A stretch of 17,613 bases of DNA. Origin: CAYOZL01 sp964408435 (GTDB lineage: Bacteria; Bdellovibrionota_C; UBA2361; SZUA-149; CAYOZL01). Of this stretch, positions 1 through 6,865 are shown in pieces. The notes under the pieces were generated by a model. That model did no database searches. It saw nothing but the letters and a program-made list of their open reading frames with translations, and was not told the origin of the DNA. Position 1 is the stretch's first letter, and each line of letters opens with the position of its first letter. The DNA lies in assembly GCA_964408435.1 (NCBI GenBank), contig CAYOZL010000051.1:1-17613 (forward strand), in the 5' to 3' direction. The position numbers and the translations under genes are program-made.

Positions 1-208
1 CAGGAAATTTAACAGCTTGGTTAAACATCGAGAGCATACGCTTTCCTGTTGCATCACATATTCTCATATATACATGTAGCTGGTTAAAATGTATTAAGCG
101 TTCAAAAAGTCTCTGAGTTGGCCCTTTACTAGGCTTAGGAAAATTAAATTTTTTTCCGTTAATTTTTGGTGATAGTTTTTCTAGAAGCTGACTTTCTTTA
201 ATATTCAT
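1..208 (-). CDS. Cysteine-rich family protein, second tandem copy (5' end only)
   Basis: This is the N-terminal 69 codons of a gene cut by the left edge of the window. It starts with ATG at 208 (MNIKESQLLEKLSPK). The protein aligns without gaps to the first 69 residues of the complete gene at 284-1912 and differs at only five positions (29, 39, 48, 64 and 65), so about 93% identity. The complete copy ends 75 bases upstream in the same orientation, so the two form a tandem duplicate. No clear Shine-Dalgarno sequence precedes the ATG. A TATAAT hexamer lies on the minus strand at 227-222, only about 14 bases before the start codon, which would give a very short leader if it is a real -10 element. 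The function is unknown. Whether the rest of this copy is intact cannot be seen. Confidence 0.8.
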   Translation of the reverse strand, partial: MNIKESQLLEKLSPKINGKKFNFPKPSKGPTQRLFERLIHFNQLHVYMRICDATGKRMLSMFNQAVKFP

Positions 209-250
209 TGATTAACTCAAAATTATATTAATAGGTTTTATGTAAGTTTG
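1..250. repeat. Direct repeat A1 (tandem gene duplication)
   Basis: Positions 1-208 align to 1705-1912 at a constant offset of 1704 with no indels. The similarity continues past the start codon into the upstream non-coding DNA to about position 249 (partner about 1953), where roughly 80% of bases still match, including TAGGTTTTATG in both. Similarity in the upstream DNA shows that the duplicated unit included the 5' flank as well as the coding region. Confidence 0.85.
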
Positions 251-283
251 CACTTTATTATAAGAATAAAAATAAGAATCCTC

Positions 284-1912
284 CTATCCAAAAAATTCTC
301 TTTCATACTCTCTTTTTTCCCATAGTGGGAATTTCCATTCTTTGCCGTATACAGTCTTCAGACTAATACTTGTCTTATCACAATTCCTATCAATTAACTC
401 TACTCCTCCAAAATGTGATGCCCTTCTGTGAATACGTTCATCATATGTAGTTCTTGGAAGAGGCACTTCTAGTTCTCGGTATCTGTCAATTTCCCTAGTC
501 GTAATTAAAAATGGTCTTTTAGATTTAACACTAGTAGTTTTTATAGGCTCACTATTTTCAGGCAAACCATCTTGCAATTTATTAGCATCTAAATCAGAAT
601 CAACTTTTTCTTCATGCCATTTATAATTTTTTTCAATTGCTTGATCTTTAGTAATTGGAAAATAGCGCATTGCCAATGAATGATTATAAGGTATTGCTGA
701 CATCTTAGGTGAAAAGAATTGTCCCCATTCCCCAGTTACCCTCATATGTTCGATTATTCTAGGCACTAATTTTTCATACTCTTCTTTGCTGTACTGCTTA
801 TTAAAAATACAATACTGTTTCCTTCTAAGTCCTACACAACCAAAACAGTTAGAACTCTGCCTACAGGAGATACAATATTGAAGGTTACTACAAGCATCAT
901 TACAGTAAATACAAAAACTACAATTAAAAATGTTGATTCCACTTCTTACAGATTGATAAACAAGTTCAGCTCCGTGGCCAAATCCAGAATAATCCATACA
1001 GTCCTTATTTACTCCATCAAGGTTAAAACAATGAAGTAAACTCTCTCCACCAAAAACAAAATAGCTATTATCTGTATCTTTAGAGTTAAAAATTACATTA
1101 CCAGTAACCTCATCAACTCTTTTTGCAAGAATATGTGGTCTCGGATGTTTTGTAACTTTTTGTTTTAATACTTTTTTTAAGCTTTCTATTTGCTCATGAC
1201 TCATTAAATCTAAGCCTTGCATAAAAAGTTCATAATCAGATTTTGAATACTGCTTATTAAATATGCAATATTCTTTTCTATGAAGATTAGTACAACCAAA
1301 ACAATTGCTACAAGAACGACAATTAAGTAAGAATGCGCTGTTATCACATGATTCACAATTCTCAGAATATCTAAGTCTGTAACTACCAGTACAAAGAATA
1401 CACTCATAACACAACTCACAAGTTTTACATTGAGAACAATCAATACAATCCTTGCAATAACAAACATTTTCAGAATACATACAATCCTCTGAAAACCCTG
1501 TATTAAAAATCAGGTATCCATTTTTATTTTGATTAGCATTATTACAATAATCACTGTTTACATTTTTAGTAACAGATCTAGCTAACTGAGGCACTACATC
1601 ACGAAGCTCTTCAATTTGCTCAAAAAAAGAACGGTTAAAATTAAAATTTCTGCCATAACTACAAGGATCCCAATTGTCTCCCCACCAATATTCGTTATCG
1701 TAAACAGGAAATTTAACTGTTTCGTTAAACATCGAAAGCATACGCTTTCCTGTTGCATCACATATTCTGATATAAACATGTAACTGATTAAAATGTGTTA
1801 AACGTTCGAAAAGTCTTTGAGTCGGTCTCTTGCTAGGCTTAGGAAAGTTAAACTTTTTTCCATTAATTTTAGGCGATAGTTTTTCTAGAAGTTGGCTTTC
1901 TTTAATATTCAT
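284..1912 (-). CDS. Cysteine-rich repeat protein of candidate-phyla type, complete copy
   Basis: The protein has 542 residues and is cytoplasmic by appearance (no signal peptide or membrane segment). Residues about 140-220 and 325-380 form two cysteine-rich blocks with closely spaced CxxC and CxC pairs. Each ends in a near-identical segment: SNCFGCTNLHRKEYCIFNKQ (202-221) and SNCFGCVGLRRKQYCIFNKQ (354-373), each followed by YSK and an acidic helix, so the protein is an internal duplication. The N-terminal part carries the KVYD-WWGD-WDP-YGR-like block (residues 67-89, here VYDNEYWWGDNWDPCSYGR) that I recognise from uncharacterised proteins common in Patescibacteria. From memory of that family, the ends normally carry zinc ribbons with CPDCR motifs. 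Here the equivalent places read KRPTQR (28-33) and TTYDER (488-493), without cysteines. The biochemical function is unknown; metal binding by the cysteine blocks is an inference. ATG start at 1912 with no obvious Shine-Dalgarno. Confidence 0.75.
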   Translation of the reverse strand: MNIKESQLLEKLSPKINGKKFNFPKPSKRPTQRLFERLTHFNQLHVYIRICDATGKRMLSMFNETVKFPVYDNEYWWGDNWDPCSYGRNFNFNRSFFEQIEELRDVVPQLARSVTKNVNSDYCNNANQNKNGYLIFNTGFSEDCMYSENVCYCKDCIDCSQCKTCELCYECILCTGSYRLRYSENCESCDNSAFLLNCRSCSNCFGCTNLHRKEYCIFNKQYSKSDYELFMQGLDLMSHEQIESLKKVLKQKVTKHPRPHILAKRVDEVTGNVIFNSKDTDNSYFVFGGESLLHCFNLDGVNKDCMDYSGFGHGAELVYQSVRSGINIFNCSFCIYCNDACSNLQYCISCRQSSNCFGCVGLRRKQYCIFNKQYSKEEYEKLVPRIIEHMRVTGEWGQFFSPKMSAIPYNHSLAMRYFPITKDQAIEKNYKWHEEKVDSDLDANKLQDGLPENSEPIKTTSVKSKRPFLITTREIDRYRELEVPLPRTTYDERIHRRASHFGGVELIDRNCDKTSISLKTVYGKEWKFPLWEKREYEREFFG

Positions 1913-1954
1913 GGACTAATTCAATATCATATTAGTAGGTTTTATGCAAATTTA
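1705..1954. repeat. Direct repeat A2 (partner of 1-250)
   Basis: This is the 5' end and upstream flank of the complete cysteine-rich gene, matching 1-250 at constant spacing. Divergence is mostly at silent positions in the coding part. Beyond about 1954 the two flanks no longer align. Confidence 0.85.
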
Positions 1955-2020
1955 GTTTCCTTTCTATTTCAAAGCTTCCTTCTCTAAAATTAACTTACTT
2001 TTAAACTACTATTCTCTACC

Positions 2021-2368
2021 TTAGCCCCAAAAACAAGCATGTTCATCTTGTTCTATAACATCAATAAATTCCTCAACCGATTTTACTACAGGACATGGAG
2101 GATAGATATGCCATTTCAGATCAGATCTCTGCCAATAGATTTTCCATAACTTTTTATTTCGAACAAAGGTAGCTTTAGCAATAGAGATTTCCATTTTTTG
2201 CTTTAACTCTTTAAAATGAGGACGTATCTCAAAGATTTCTACTGACTGTTTTTCTATACGAAATGAAATATCAAGTTGACTACGAATTGAAATATCAGGT
2301 CTTATTCTTTTGATATAAGATGATACAATTATTTGACATCTCTTTTTTTCAATATCATTAAATGCCAT
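2021..2368 (-). CDS. DUF3024 family protein
   Basis: A 115-residue protein of the uncharacterised DUF3024 family. Recognisable features are the central block with LWKIYWQRSDLKWHIYPPCP (residues 74-93), the motif VKSVEEFIDVIEQDEHACFWG at the extreme C-terminus (95-115), and an N-terminal basic helix followed by a strand-rich segment ending EIRPHF (47-52). Length is normal for the family. ATG start at 2368 is preceded by AGGA about seven bases upstream. It lies 108 bases upstream of the cysteine-rich gene and 23 bases downstream of the nucleotidyltransferase, all on the minus strand, so co-transcription is possible. No function is established for the family, and the sequence gives none. Confidence 0.85.
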   Translation of the reverse strand: MAFNDIEKKRCQIIVSSYIKRIRPDISIRSQLDISFRIEKQSVEIFEIRPHFKELKQKMEISIAKATFVRNKKLWKIYWQRSDLKWHIYPPCPVVKSVEEFIDVIEQDEHACFWG

Positions 2369-2391
2369 TAAAATTTCCTAATTTACTAGCT

Positions 2392-2835
2392 CTAACTACT
2401 CTTCTCTAGCTCGTGAACATCCGCTAAATCCTTAGGTCTACCTGCTATCTTTTTAGCTTTGATTAAATCTTTTTTAGAAATAAATGGAACATCTCCAATA
2501 TCTAATTTAGAAAAAACTTTTTTATCGTAGCAAGACGCAAAGTTCATTTCCTTTAGAGACATCAAAATATCAATTCTGTTTGGAGGAATCCCCATTTGAA
2601 AGAAAAATCCAGGCCTCATAAAATCTTCTTTTGACAATGTTTCAACTGGAGCATTAAACTCTAATAATGCAAAATATACTTTTTCAGCATTTAAGTCATC
2701 AATATCTATCCAAAGATCTATATCGCCGGTAAAACGCGGTGCTCCGTGTTTAATTACTGCATATCCTCCAACAACTAAATATCTAATATTCTTGGCGTTG
2801 AATAGAGCAAGCAGATCTTTGAAATCTGAGTTCAT
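2392..2835 (-). CDS. Minimal nucleotidyltransferase (MNT / DUF6036-like)
   Basis: A 147-residue protein with the nucleotidyltransferase-fold signature: GGYAVIKHGAPRFTGDID (residues 23-40), with the glycine pair 23-24 and the metal-binding pair Asp38/Asp40. A third acidic residue is plausible at Asp89 in NRIDIL. The C-terminal helix with KDLIKAKKIAGRPKDLADV (122-140) is typical of the AbiEii-like/DUF6036 group. Such proteins transfer nucleotides to protein or RNA targets and are often half of toxin-antitoxin-like pairs. The substrate here cannot be told. The start ATG at 2835 gives the usual N-terminus (MNSDFKDLLALFN). It makes the gene overlap the upstream small gene by 53 bases in another frame, which suggests translational coupling. 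Confidence 0.8.
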   Translation of the reverse strand: MNSDFKDLLALFNAKNIRYLVVGGYAVIKHGAPRFTGDIDLWIDIDDLNAEKVYFALLEFNAPVETLSKEDFMRPGFFFQMGIPPNRIDILMSLKEMNFASCYDKKVFSKLDIGDVPFISKKDLIKAKKIAGRPKDLADVHELEKSS

Positions 2836-2983
2836 CTTTACTTTTCCCTTGTAATTCTAGAGCTAAGACAACTAAACGCCAAGCTTCAGCAAATTTTTCT
2901 TCATCACTAGCATTAGCCCAGTAATTACTATCTAAATCATCTCCTGAATCATTAAAACTTAAATATCTAAATTTCTTGGACAT
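2783..2983 (-). CDS. Small partner protein upstream of the nucleotidyltransferase
   Basis: A 66-residue, highly charged protein. The central segment ASDEEKFAEAWRLVVLAL followed by GKSKDELRFQRSACSIQR resembles the small proteins I have seen encoded immediately before DUF6036-type nucleotidyltransferases, so this is probably a real two-gene module rather than a chance frame. It ends (TAG at 2785-2783) inside the next gene. No DNA-binding motif is evident. The role (antitoxin, target or accessory subunit) is inference only. ATG start at 2983 has no good Shine-Dalgarno; no alternative start keeps the conserved segment with a longer N-terminus. Confidence 0.65.
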   Translation of the reverse strand: MSKKFRYLSFNDSGDDLDSNYWANASDEEKFAEAWRLVVLALELQGKSKDELRFQRSACSIQRQEY

Positions 2984-3082
2984 AAGACAATATTAATATA
3001 ATTAAGCTAAATTGTCTTGCTATTTAGTCTAAGACACTTCTCTAATTAATAGCTATCTAACTATAAGCACTACACTACAGTG

Positions 3083-3211
3083 ATATGCTAATCGTGATTT
3101 ATATTTTCGGTTTAGCCAATCATTTCTTCGATTAGCATATAGCCGAGCGCAGCGGAAAACAGATATACCCATGAGAGTAATGCACTAAGAACTATACTGT
3201 GATGGGTATAT
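3083..3211 (+). repeat. Compound palindromic element, copy 1
   Basis: Two perfect inverted repeats flank a GC-rich linker. The left hairpin has arms ATATGCTAATCG (3083-3094) and CGATTAGCATAT (3129-3140); inside it a further pair TGATT (3095-3099) and AATCA (3118-3122) extends the stem. The linker AGCCGAGCGCAGCGGAAAAC lies at 3141-3160 and is strikingly GC-rich for this genome. The right hairpin has arms ATATACCCAT (3163-3172) and ATGGGTATAT (3202-3211). The same linker recurs at 9939-9960 and, inverted, at 10520-10538, also beside long inverted repeats, although the arm sequences here are unrelated to those copies. Confidence 0.8.
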
Positions 3212-3483
3212 ACCCTAATTTTTAAAATTATTTGCTTATATTTTTCAACACGCCTTACTGGTTTTAATTGTATTTTTATTTCCATTTTCATACCTATATT
3301 TTTTTAAAAAATCTTAATATAAATTTAAAAAATAGTTGTAGATACTTAATCTTGGACTTTGGACTGACGACTAGAAAGAAACTGCTAATTTCTCAAAAAC
3401 TAACTTACCATTAGTAACTAAGATTTCAGACTTAGCTCACACCTACCTTTATCAAAAAAGTAATGGAACAAATAAGCAGGCAT

Positions 3484-3512
3484 AAAAAAAAGGGCTATCA
3501 AAAGATAGCCCT
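3484..3512 (-). terminator. Intrinsic terminator of the glutamine synthetase gene
   Basis: Perfect 9-bp stem AGGGCTATC (3491-3499) and GATAGCCCT (3504-3512) with a 4-base loop. On the minus strand it is followed by eight T (3491-3484). It lies about 37 bases after the stop codon of the gene at 3549-4562 and faces the right way for it. Confidence 0.9.
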
Positions 3513-3548
3513 CTCTGTGCCTCAACAATCTCTGAGAACTCTGCGCTG

Positions 3549-4562
3549 CTAAACACTAGCGCTTTTAACAGTTTTAATAATCCTAGCAGCGATCTTATAC
3601 GGATCTGCATTAGATGCTGGTCTTCTATCTTCTAACCAACCTTTCCAACCATTTTCAACAGTTCCAATTGGAATTCTAATTGAAGCTCCTCTATCAGACA
3701 CTCCAAAAGAAAATGTATCAATTGATTGTGTCTCATGCTTTCCAGTAAGTCTCTGGTCGTTATGAGCACCGTATACAGCGATATGTTCTTTAGTTACAGG
3801 CTCAAATGCTTGACATACTTTAGTGTAAGTATCCTCCGAACCACATTCTCTTAATGTAGAGTTTGAAAAGTTCGCATGCATTCCACTACCATTCCAATCT
3901 GTATCACCTAAAGGCTTAGGATGATATTCAATAGCTAGACCATACTTCTCAGCAGTTCTTTCTAATAAATATCTAGCAACCCAAAGTGTATCTCCTGCAG
4001 CAGCTCCACCTTTACCAAAAGTTTGAAATTCCCACTGACCTATCGCTACTTCAGCGTTAATACCTTCAACATTAATTCCAGCTTCAAGACAAATATCTAA
4101 ATGCTCTTCGATAATTTCTCTACCGTAAGCATTCTTACTTCCAACCGAGCAATAGTATTGACCTTGCTCACTAGGCTCTCCTTTTGCAGGCCAACCATAA
4201 GGCTTATTTAGCTCAGGATCCCATAAAAAATATTCTTGTTCGTAACCAAACCAAAAATCAGCATCATCATCGTCAATTGTAGCTCTGCCGTTTGTTACAT
4301 GTGGAGTTCCATCAGGGTTAAGAACTTCCGTCATTACAAGATAGCCGTTTAGTCTCTCAGGATCTTGAAAAATCGCAACTGGCTTTAATAAACAGTCTGA
4401 AGAATTACCTTCTGCTTGTCTCGTTGAAGAACCGTCAAAACACCACACTGGGCAGTCTTCTAATTTTCCACTAAAGTCTCTAACTACCTTAGTCTTGCTC
4501 CTAAGACTTTGCGTAGGCTCGTAACCATCTAACCATAGGTATTCTAATTTAGAGTAGCTCAC
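3549..4562 (-). CDS. glnII: Glutamine synthetase, type II (eukaryotic-like)
   Basis: ATP-dependent ligation of ammonia to glutamate, in the cytoplasm. The protein has 337 residues, the short length expected of GSII rather than the ~470 of GlnA (GSI). The family signature FDGSSTRQAEGNSSDCLLKP is at residues 42-61. The metal and substrate region WFGYEQEYFLW (104-114) supplies Glu108 and Glu110; GINAEV is at 167-172, WNGSGMHANF at 223-232, and RGASIRIP at 291-298. The start is GTG at 4562, supported by a strong GGAGAGG at 4575-4569. The gene is monocistronic: it has its own terminator downstream and is divergent from the PEP-CTERM gene. GSII is usual in eukaryotes, rhizobia and actinomycetes, and patchy elsewhere. 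No sigma-54 type promoter (GG-N10-GC) was found upstream. Confidence 0.95.
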   Translation of the reverse strand: MSYSKLEYLWLDGYEPTQSLRSKTKVVRDFSGKLEDCPVWCFDGSSTRQAEGNSSDCLLKPVAIFQDPERLNGYLVMTEVLNPDGTPHVTNGRATIDDDDADFWFGYEQEYFLWDPELNKPYGWPAKGEPSEQGQYYCSVGSKNAYGREIIEEHLDICLEAGINVEGINAEVAIGQWEFQTFGKGGAAAGDTLWVARYLLERTAEKYGLAIEYHPKPLGDTDWNGSGMHANFSNSTLRECGSEDTYTKVCQAFEPVTKEHIAVYGAHNDQRLTGKHETQSIDTFSFGVSDRGASIRIPIGTVENGWKGWLEDRRPASNADPYKIAARIIKTVKSASV

Positions 4563-4568
4563 TGAATT

Positions 4569-4578
4569 CCTCTCCTTT
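4569..4578 (-). promoter_or_regulatory. Strong ribosome binding site fixing a GTG start
   Basis: AAAGGAGAGG on the minus strand, six bases before GTG at 4562. It decides the start of the glutamine synthetase, since no ATG lies in a better place. Confidence 0.85.
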
Positions 4579-4810
4579 ATGTTTTATTACTAAACTGCTG
4601 GTATTACTATCAATAATCATTTTAAAAATCAAATTTAGCGCTGCTATATTATTGACTCATACTGCAAACATATCTCTAGAATAAATCAAAAATTTTTACT
4701 TAACTTGTGTTAGTTTTGTATTAATCTCTCGTCATAATTAGCCAATACAAAAATTATAAATTGAGAAAATCACACGGCACTTTAGCGAATGATATAAAAG
4801 CCTTACTTTA

Positions 4811-4838
4811 TTGATCTTAACGTCTCTAAATTGATAAA
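4811..4838 (+). promoter_or_regulatory. Candidate promoter of the PEP-CTERM gene
   Basis: TTGATC (4811-4816) and GATAAA (4833-4838) with a 16-base spacer, each matching the housekeeping consensus at four of six positions. Placed about 76 bases before the start codon. Weak evidence in AT-rich DNA. Confidence 0.3.
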
Positions 4839-4873
4839 TTTAATGCATTATGCTACTAAACGCATCAATTGCA

Positions 4874-4892
4874 ATTAGTTATCGCAACTAAT
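4874..4892 (+). promoter_or_regulatory. Stem-loop in the leader of the PEP-CTERM gene
   Basis: Perfect 7-bp stem ATTAGTT (4874-4880) and AACTAAT (4886-4892) with loop ATCGC, ending 12 bases before the Shine-Dalgarno. It could be an operator or a leader hairpin that affects translation; there is no direct evidence for either. Confidence 0.4.
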
Positions 4893-4914
4893 AAAAATTT
4901 TCATGAGGTATTAT

Positions 4915-5652
4915 ATGAAACACATTAAATTATTTTTATTTATTTTAATATTTAATTCATCATCATACGCAATTACATTTACATTAGACCGAAGTTCTTT
5001 TTTTAGGCTTAATGGGCAATTTGCAATCACAGATTTAAATGGATTTACAAGTGAATTTGCTACCGGTCATGCTGGTCTCTTAATAAATGGAGAAGGAAAT
5101 CCAGACAATAATGTAGATGCTTACTTCGCGCCTCCCCCTGATTTTAATTCAGCCACTCTGTCAATTAAAGCATCAGGAGTAAAGTTACCTAATGCCCAAG
5201 GTGAAACAAACTTTGGAATTACTGAAAGCCCTGTTTTAAATATTGATTCAATTTTTCTTGGCTTAGGAAGTGGACCAGGTTTTGACTTAACTATACTTCC
5301 TGACTTAGATGCTGATTTTTTTGATGAAGGTGACGGTATACGTGAACCCTTTTTCTTATCCTTAAATAATTCTCGTATAGTAGATTTCCATGAAGTTGGA
5401 TCAATATCTATAGGCAATATGGAATTTATAATTGCAATACAACAAGTTGGACAGATCAGCCAAAGGGATGGAACATTAAGATTATCCGCTGGCATATTTG
5501 ATCCCTTTACTAGAAATAAAGAGTTTGATTTATTTCTAGATTATGAATTTGGTAGAGATATTACTGATACGGTTCCTGAACCTATGACTGCTAGCTTACT
5601 AGGACTTGGAGTTATTGGTGGATTATTTAGAAAAAAGAAAATATCTGCCTAA
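4915..5652 (+). CDS. Secreted PEP-CTERM sorting-domain protein
   Basis: A 245-residue exported protein. Residues 1-19 are a Sec signal peptide (basic MKHIK, hydrophobic LFLFILIF, likely cleavage after SYA). The middle is beta-rich and low in charge, with no recognised enzyme motif. The C-terminus is a PEP-CTERM tripartite signal: VPEP (220-223), a short hydrophobic helix (224-238) and the basic tail RKKK (239-242). In Gram-negative exopolysaccharide producers this tail is recognised by an exosortase (EpsH/XrtA type), which releases the protein to the outside. The start at 4915 is chosen over the in-frame ATG at 4903 because GAGG (4905-4908) lies six bases before it and because it begins the signal peptide exactly. 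No exosortase or polysaccharide gene is nearby. The gene ends 25 bases before a strong terminator. Confidence 0.88.
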   Translation: MKHIKLFLFILIFNSSSYAITFTLDRSSFFRLNGQFAITDLNGFTSEFATGHAGLLINGEGNPDNNVDAYFAPPPDFNSATLSIKASGVKLPNAQGETNFGITESPVLNIDSIFLGLGSGPGFDLTILPDLDADFFDEGDGIREPFFLSLNNSRIVDFHEVGSISIGNMEFIIAIQQVGQISQRDGTLRLSAGIFDPFTRNKEFDLFLDYEFGRDITDTVPEPMTASLLGLGVIGGLFRKKKISA

Positions 5653-5676
5653 TACGATATTTTAAGATTTTTAAAT

Positions 5677-5711
5677 AAAAAAAGCCTGCTTATCTAAGCA
5701 GGCTTTTTTTT
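5677..5711. terminator. Bidirectional intrinsic terminator
   Basis: Perfect 10-bp stem AGCCTGCTTA (5683-5692) and TAAGCAGGCT (5695-5704) with a 2-base loop as drawn, eight T after it (5704-5711) and seven A before it (5677-5683), so it works on both strands. It serves the PEP-CTERM gene (plus) and probably the convergent gene at 5783-6820 (minus). The stem is nearly the same as that at 7513-7534. Confidence 0.9.
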
Positions 5712-5740
5712 GCTGCATACTTAGCGCAGAATATTAAATA

Positions 5741-5751
5741 GCAACCCTAAA
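5741..5751 (+). repeat. 11-bp inverted repeat, left member
   Basis: GCAACCCTAAA, the exact reverse complement of TTTAGGGTTGC at 6866-6876. The pair brackets the unrecognised gene at 5783-6820. No target-site duplication is evident, and there is no transposase, so a chance match is possible. Confidence 0.4.
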
Positions 5752-5782
5752 TTACCTATAACCTTTTAAATTTCTATAATAA

Positions 5783-6820
5783 TTAATTATCCAAGTATCT
5801 CTCTAAAAATCCTAAATTTTCTCTAAGGCATGTTGCATAGTAATCTGCTTTTAAGTATTCCTCGTAAGCTAATTGAATCGCCTCATCGGAACCAGCCTTT
5901 GATTTAACACTCTGTAAATCATCAAATTTTGAATCTCTATTAGACTCGTATTCCTTTAAAGTATGGTCTAAAAAATCAGAAAAAGTAGATTTACTAAGAG
6001 CAATACTAATTGCCACTTCTCTTTGACTACTTAGACGATTTAAAATCATTTCATTTTTAAACCGCTCATATAAGGCATCAGAATTAAGTAAGATTTGCTT
6101 CTCGTAATTATGTCTCGAAGCCGCTGAGCATAAGACGCCCCATTTTCCTGAAGTTATACCCTTAGCTTTATCAAGTTCACTTTTTAGCATAACTTCTTTT
6201 GGTTCTTGCGGATCTCTCCAACTCAAGCCTAATGGATCAATAAAATCATTATCATTAGAGCTAAAAAATGGCTGATAATTACAAGCAGCAAGACTGAACA
6301 ATCTATTGTTTAAGATATAGGCTTCTAAATCGGATAAAGACATTTCGACATCAGAAAGACTATCAATAAAAAAGAACCTCTCAGTTCTCATTTCTTTATT
6401 AATTGCTTGCCTTAAATCTAAACCATCACAGAAGTGTTGAAAAAATCTTTGATAGTTAATTCGAAGATGAAATCTTTGCGGAACATAACTCTTTTCTAAA
6501 TCTAGATATAAGAATCTATCAATATGAAAAGTTTTGTTAATATTTTTATCTGAATGATTAAAAAACCATTCAAGCATAAATTCTTGAAAACGCCATGCTA
6601 CGTGCTTCCAGTATGACATTGCATACTCTTCTAACCGTCTCGCGTTCAAAGGTTTAGAGCCTCTTGGAAGCATGGAATTTAAATTTACAGCAAATTCCTC
6701 GCGAAGAGTCTCTCTTTTTGCAACTACAAAAGCTTCTCTCGTTCCGATAGTATGCTCTTGTTTGAGTTGATTTATTCTTTCTAGCATACTCAACTCCCGC
6801 TCTGTCTTTTTATCTGACAT
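5783..6820 (-). CDS. Unrecognised 345-residue protein
   Basis: I do not recognise this family. The protein is charged, predicted mostly helical and rich in aromatic residues, with no signal peptide, membrane span, P-loop, metal-binding triad or helix-turn-helix that I can point to. Notable segments, numbered from MSDKKT, are a basic helical N-terminus (1-60), an aromatic block with SYWKHVAWRFQEFMLEWFF at about residues 69-87, a Phe/Arg-rich region around 100-150, and a coiled-coil-like C-terminus (about 270-345). The start is set at ATG 6820 (MSDKKTERELSMLERI). The frame stays open to a TTG at 6883, but that extension runs through the palindrome and inverted repeat and looks non-coding. The gene is alone on its strand, convergent with the PEP-CTERM gene and divergent from the small membrane protein. 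The paired palindromes upstream suggest a regulated promoter. Confidence 0.6.
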   Translation of the reverse strand: MSDKKTERELSMLERINQLKQEHTIGTREAFVVAKRETLREEFAVNLNSMLPRGSKPLNARRLEEYAMSYWKHVAWRFQEFMLEWFFNHSDKNINKTFHIDRFLYLDLEKSYVPQRFHLRINYQRFFQHFCDGLDLRQAINKEMRTERFFFIDSLSDVEMSLSDLEAYILNNRLFSLAACNYQPFFSSNDNDFIDPLGLSWRDPQEPKEVMLKSELDKAKGITSGKWGVLCSAASRHNYEKQILLNSDALYERFKNEMILNRLSSQREVAISIALSKSTFSDFLDHTLKEYESNRDSKFDDLQSVKSKAGSDEAIQLAYEEYLKADYYATCLRENLGFLERYLDN

Positions 6821-6865
6821 TTTTTGCTGCCAATAATAGAGTAAACCTAATTTTAAAAACCCAAG

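Larger units (their letters stand above)
2984..3548. other. 565-bp gene-free region holding palindromic element copy 1
   Basis: No convincing protein or stable RNA gene is seen on either strand. It contains the compound palindromic element at 3083-3211, an AT-rich stretch around 3220-3340 with a T7-A6 run at about 3299-3312, and the terminator of the glutamine synthetase gene at 3484-3512. Nothing is recognised between 3340 and 3470. Confidence 0.6.
4563..4914. other. Divergent intergenic region between glnII and the PEP-CTERM gene
   Basis: An AT-rich region of about 350 bases that must hold both promoters. Seen here are the glnII ribosome binding site, a candidate plus-strand promoter at 4811-4838, a stem-loop at 4874-4892, and the Shine-Dalgarno of the downstream gene at 4905-4908. 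No clear promoter for glnII could be picked out, and no RNA gene is seen. Confidence 0.5.

Noticed and set aside
1210..1467. Open frame within the cysteine-rich gene, hydrophobic when translated.
   Set aside because: It lies inside the real gene in another frame. Cysteine-rich codons read out of frame give valine/isoleucine-rich sequence; there is no start signal.
284..1912. Repeated short motifs in the cysteine-rich gene seen as a possible CRISPR-like or tandem repeat array.
   Set aside because: The repeats are in-frame coding repeats with irregular spacing and no spacer pattern. They reflect CxxC motifs in the protein.
5121..5495. Minus-strand open frame opposite the PEP-CTERM gene.
   Set aside because: It is antisense to a gene with a clear signal peptide, Shine-Dalgarno and sorting signal, and its product resembles no family.
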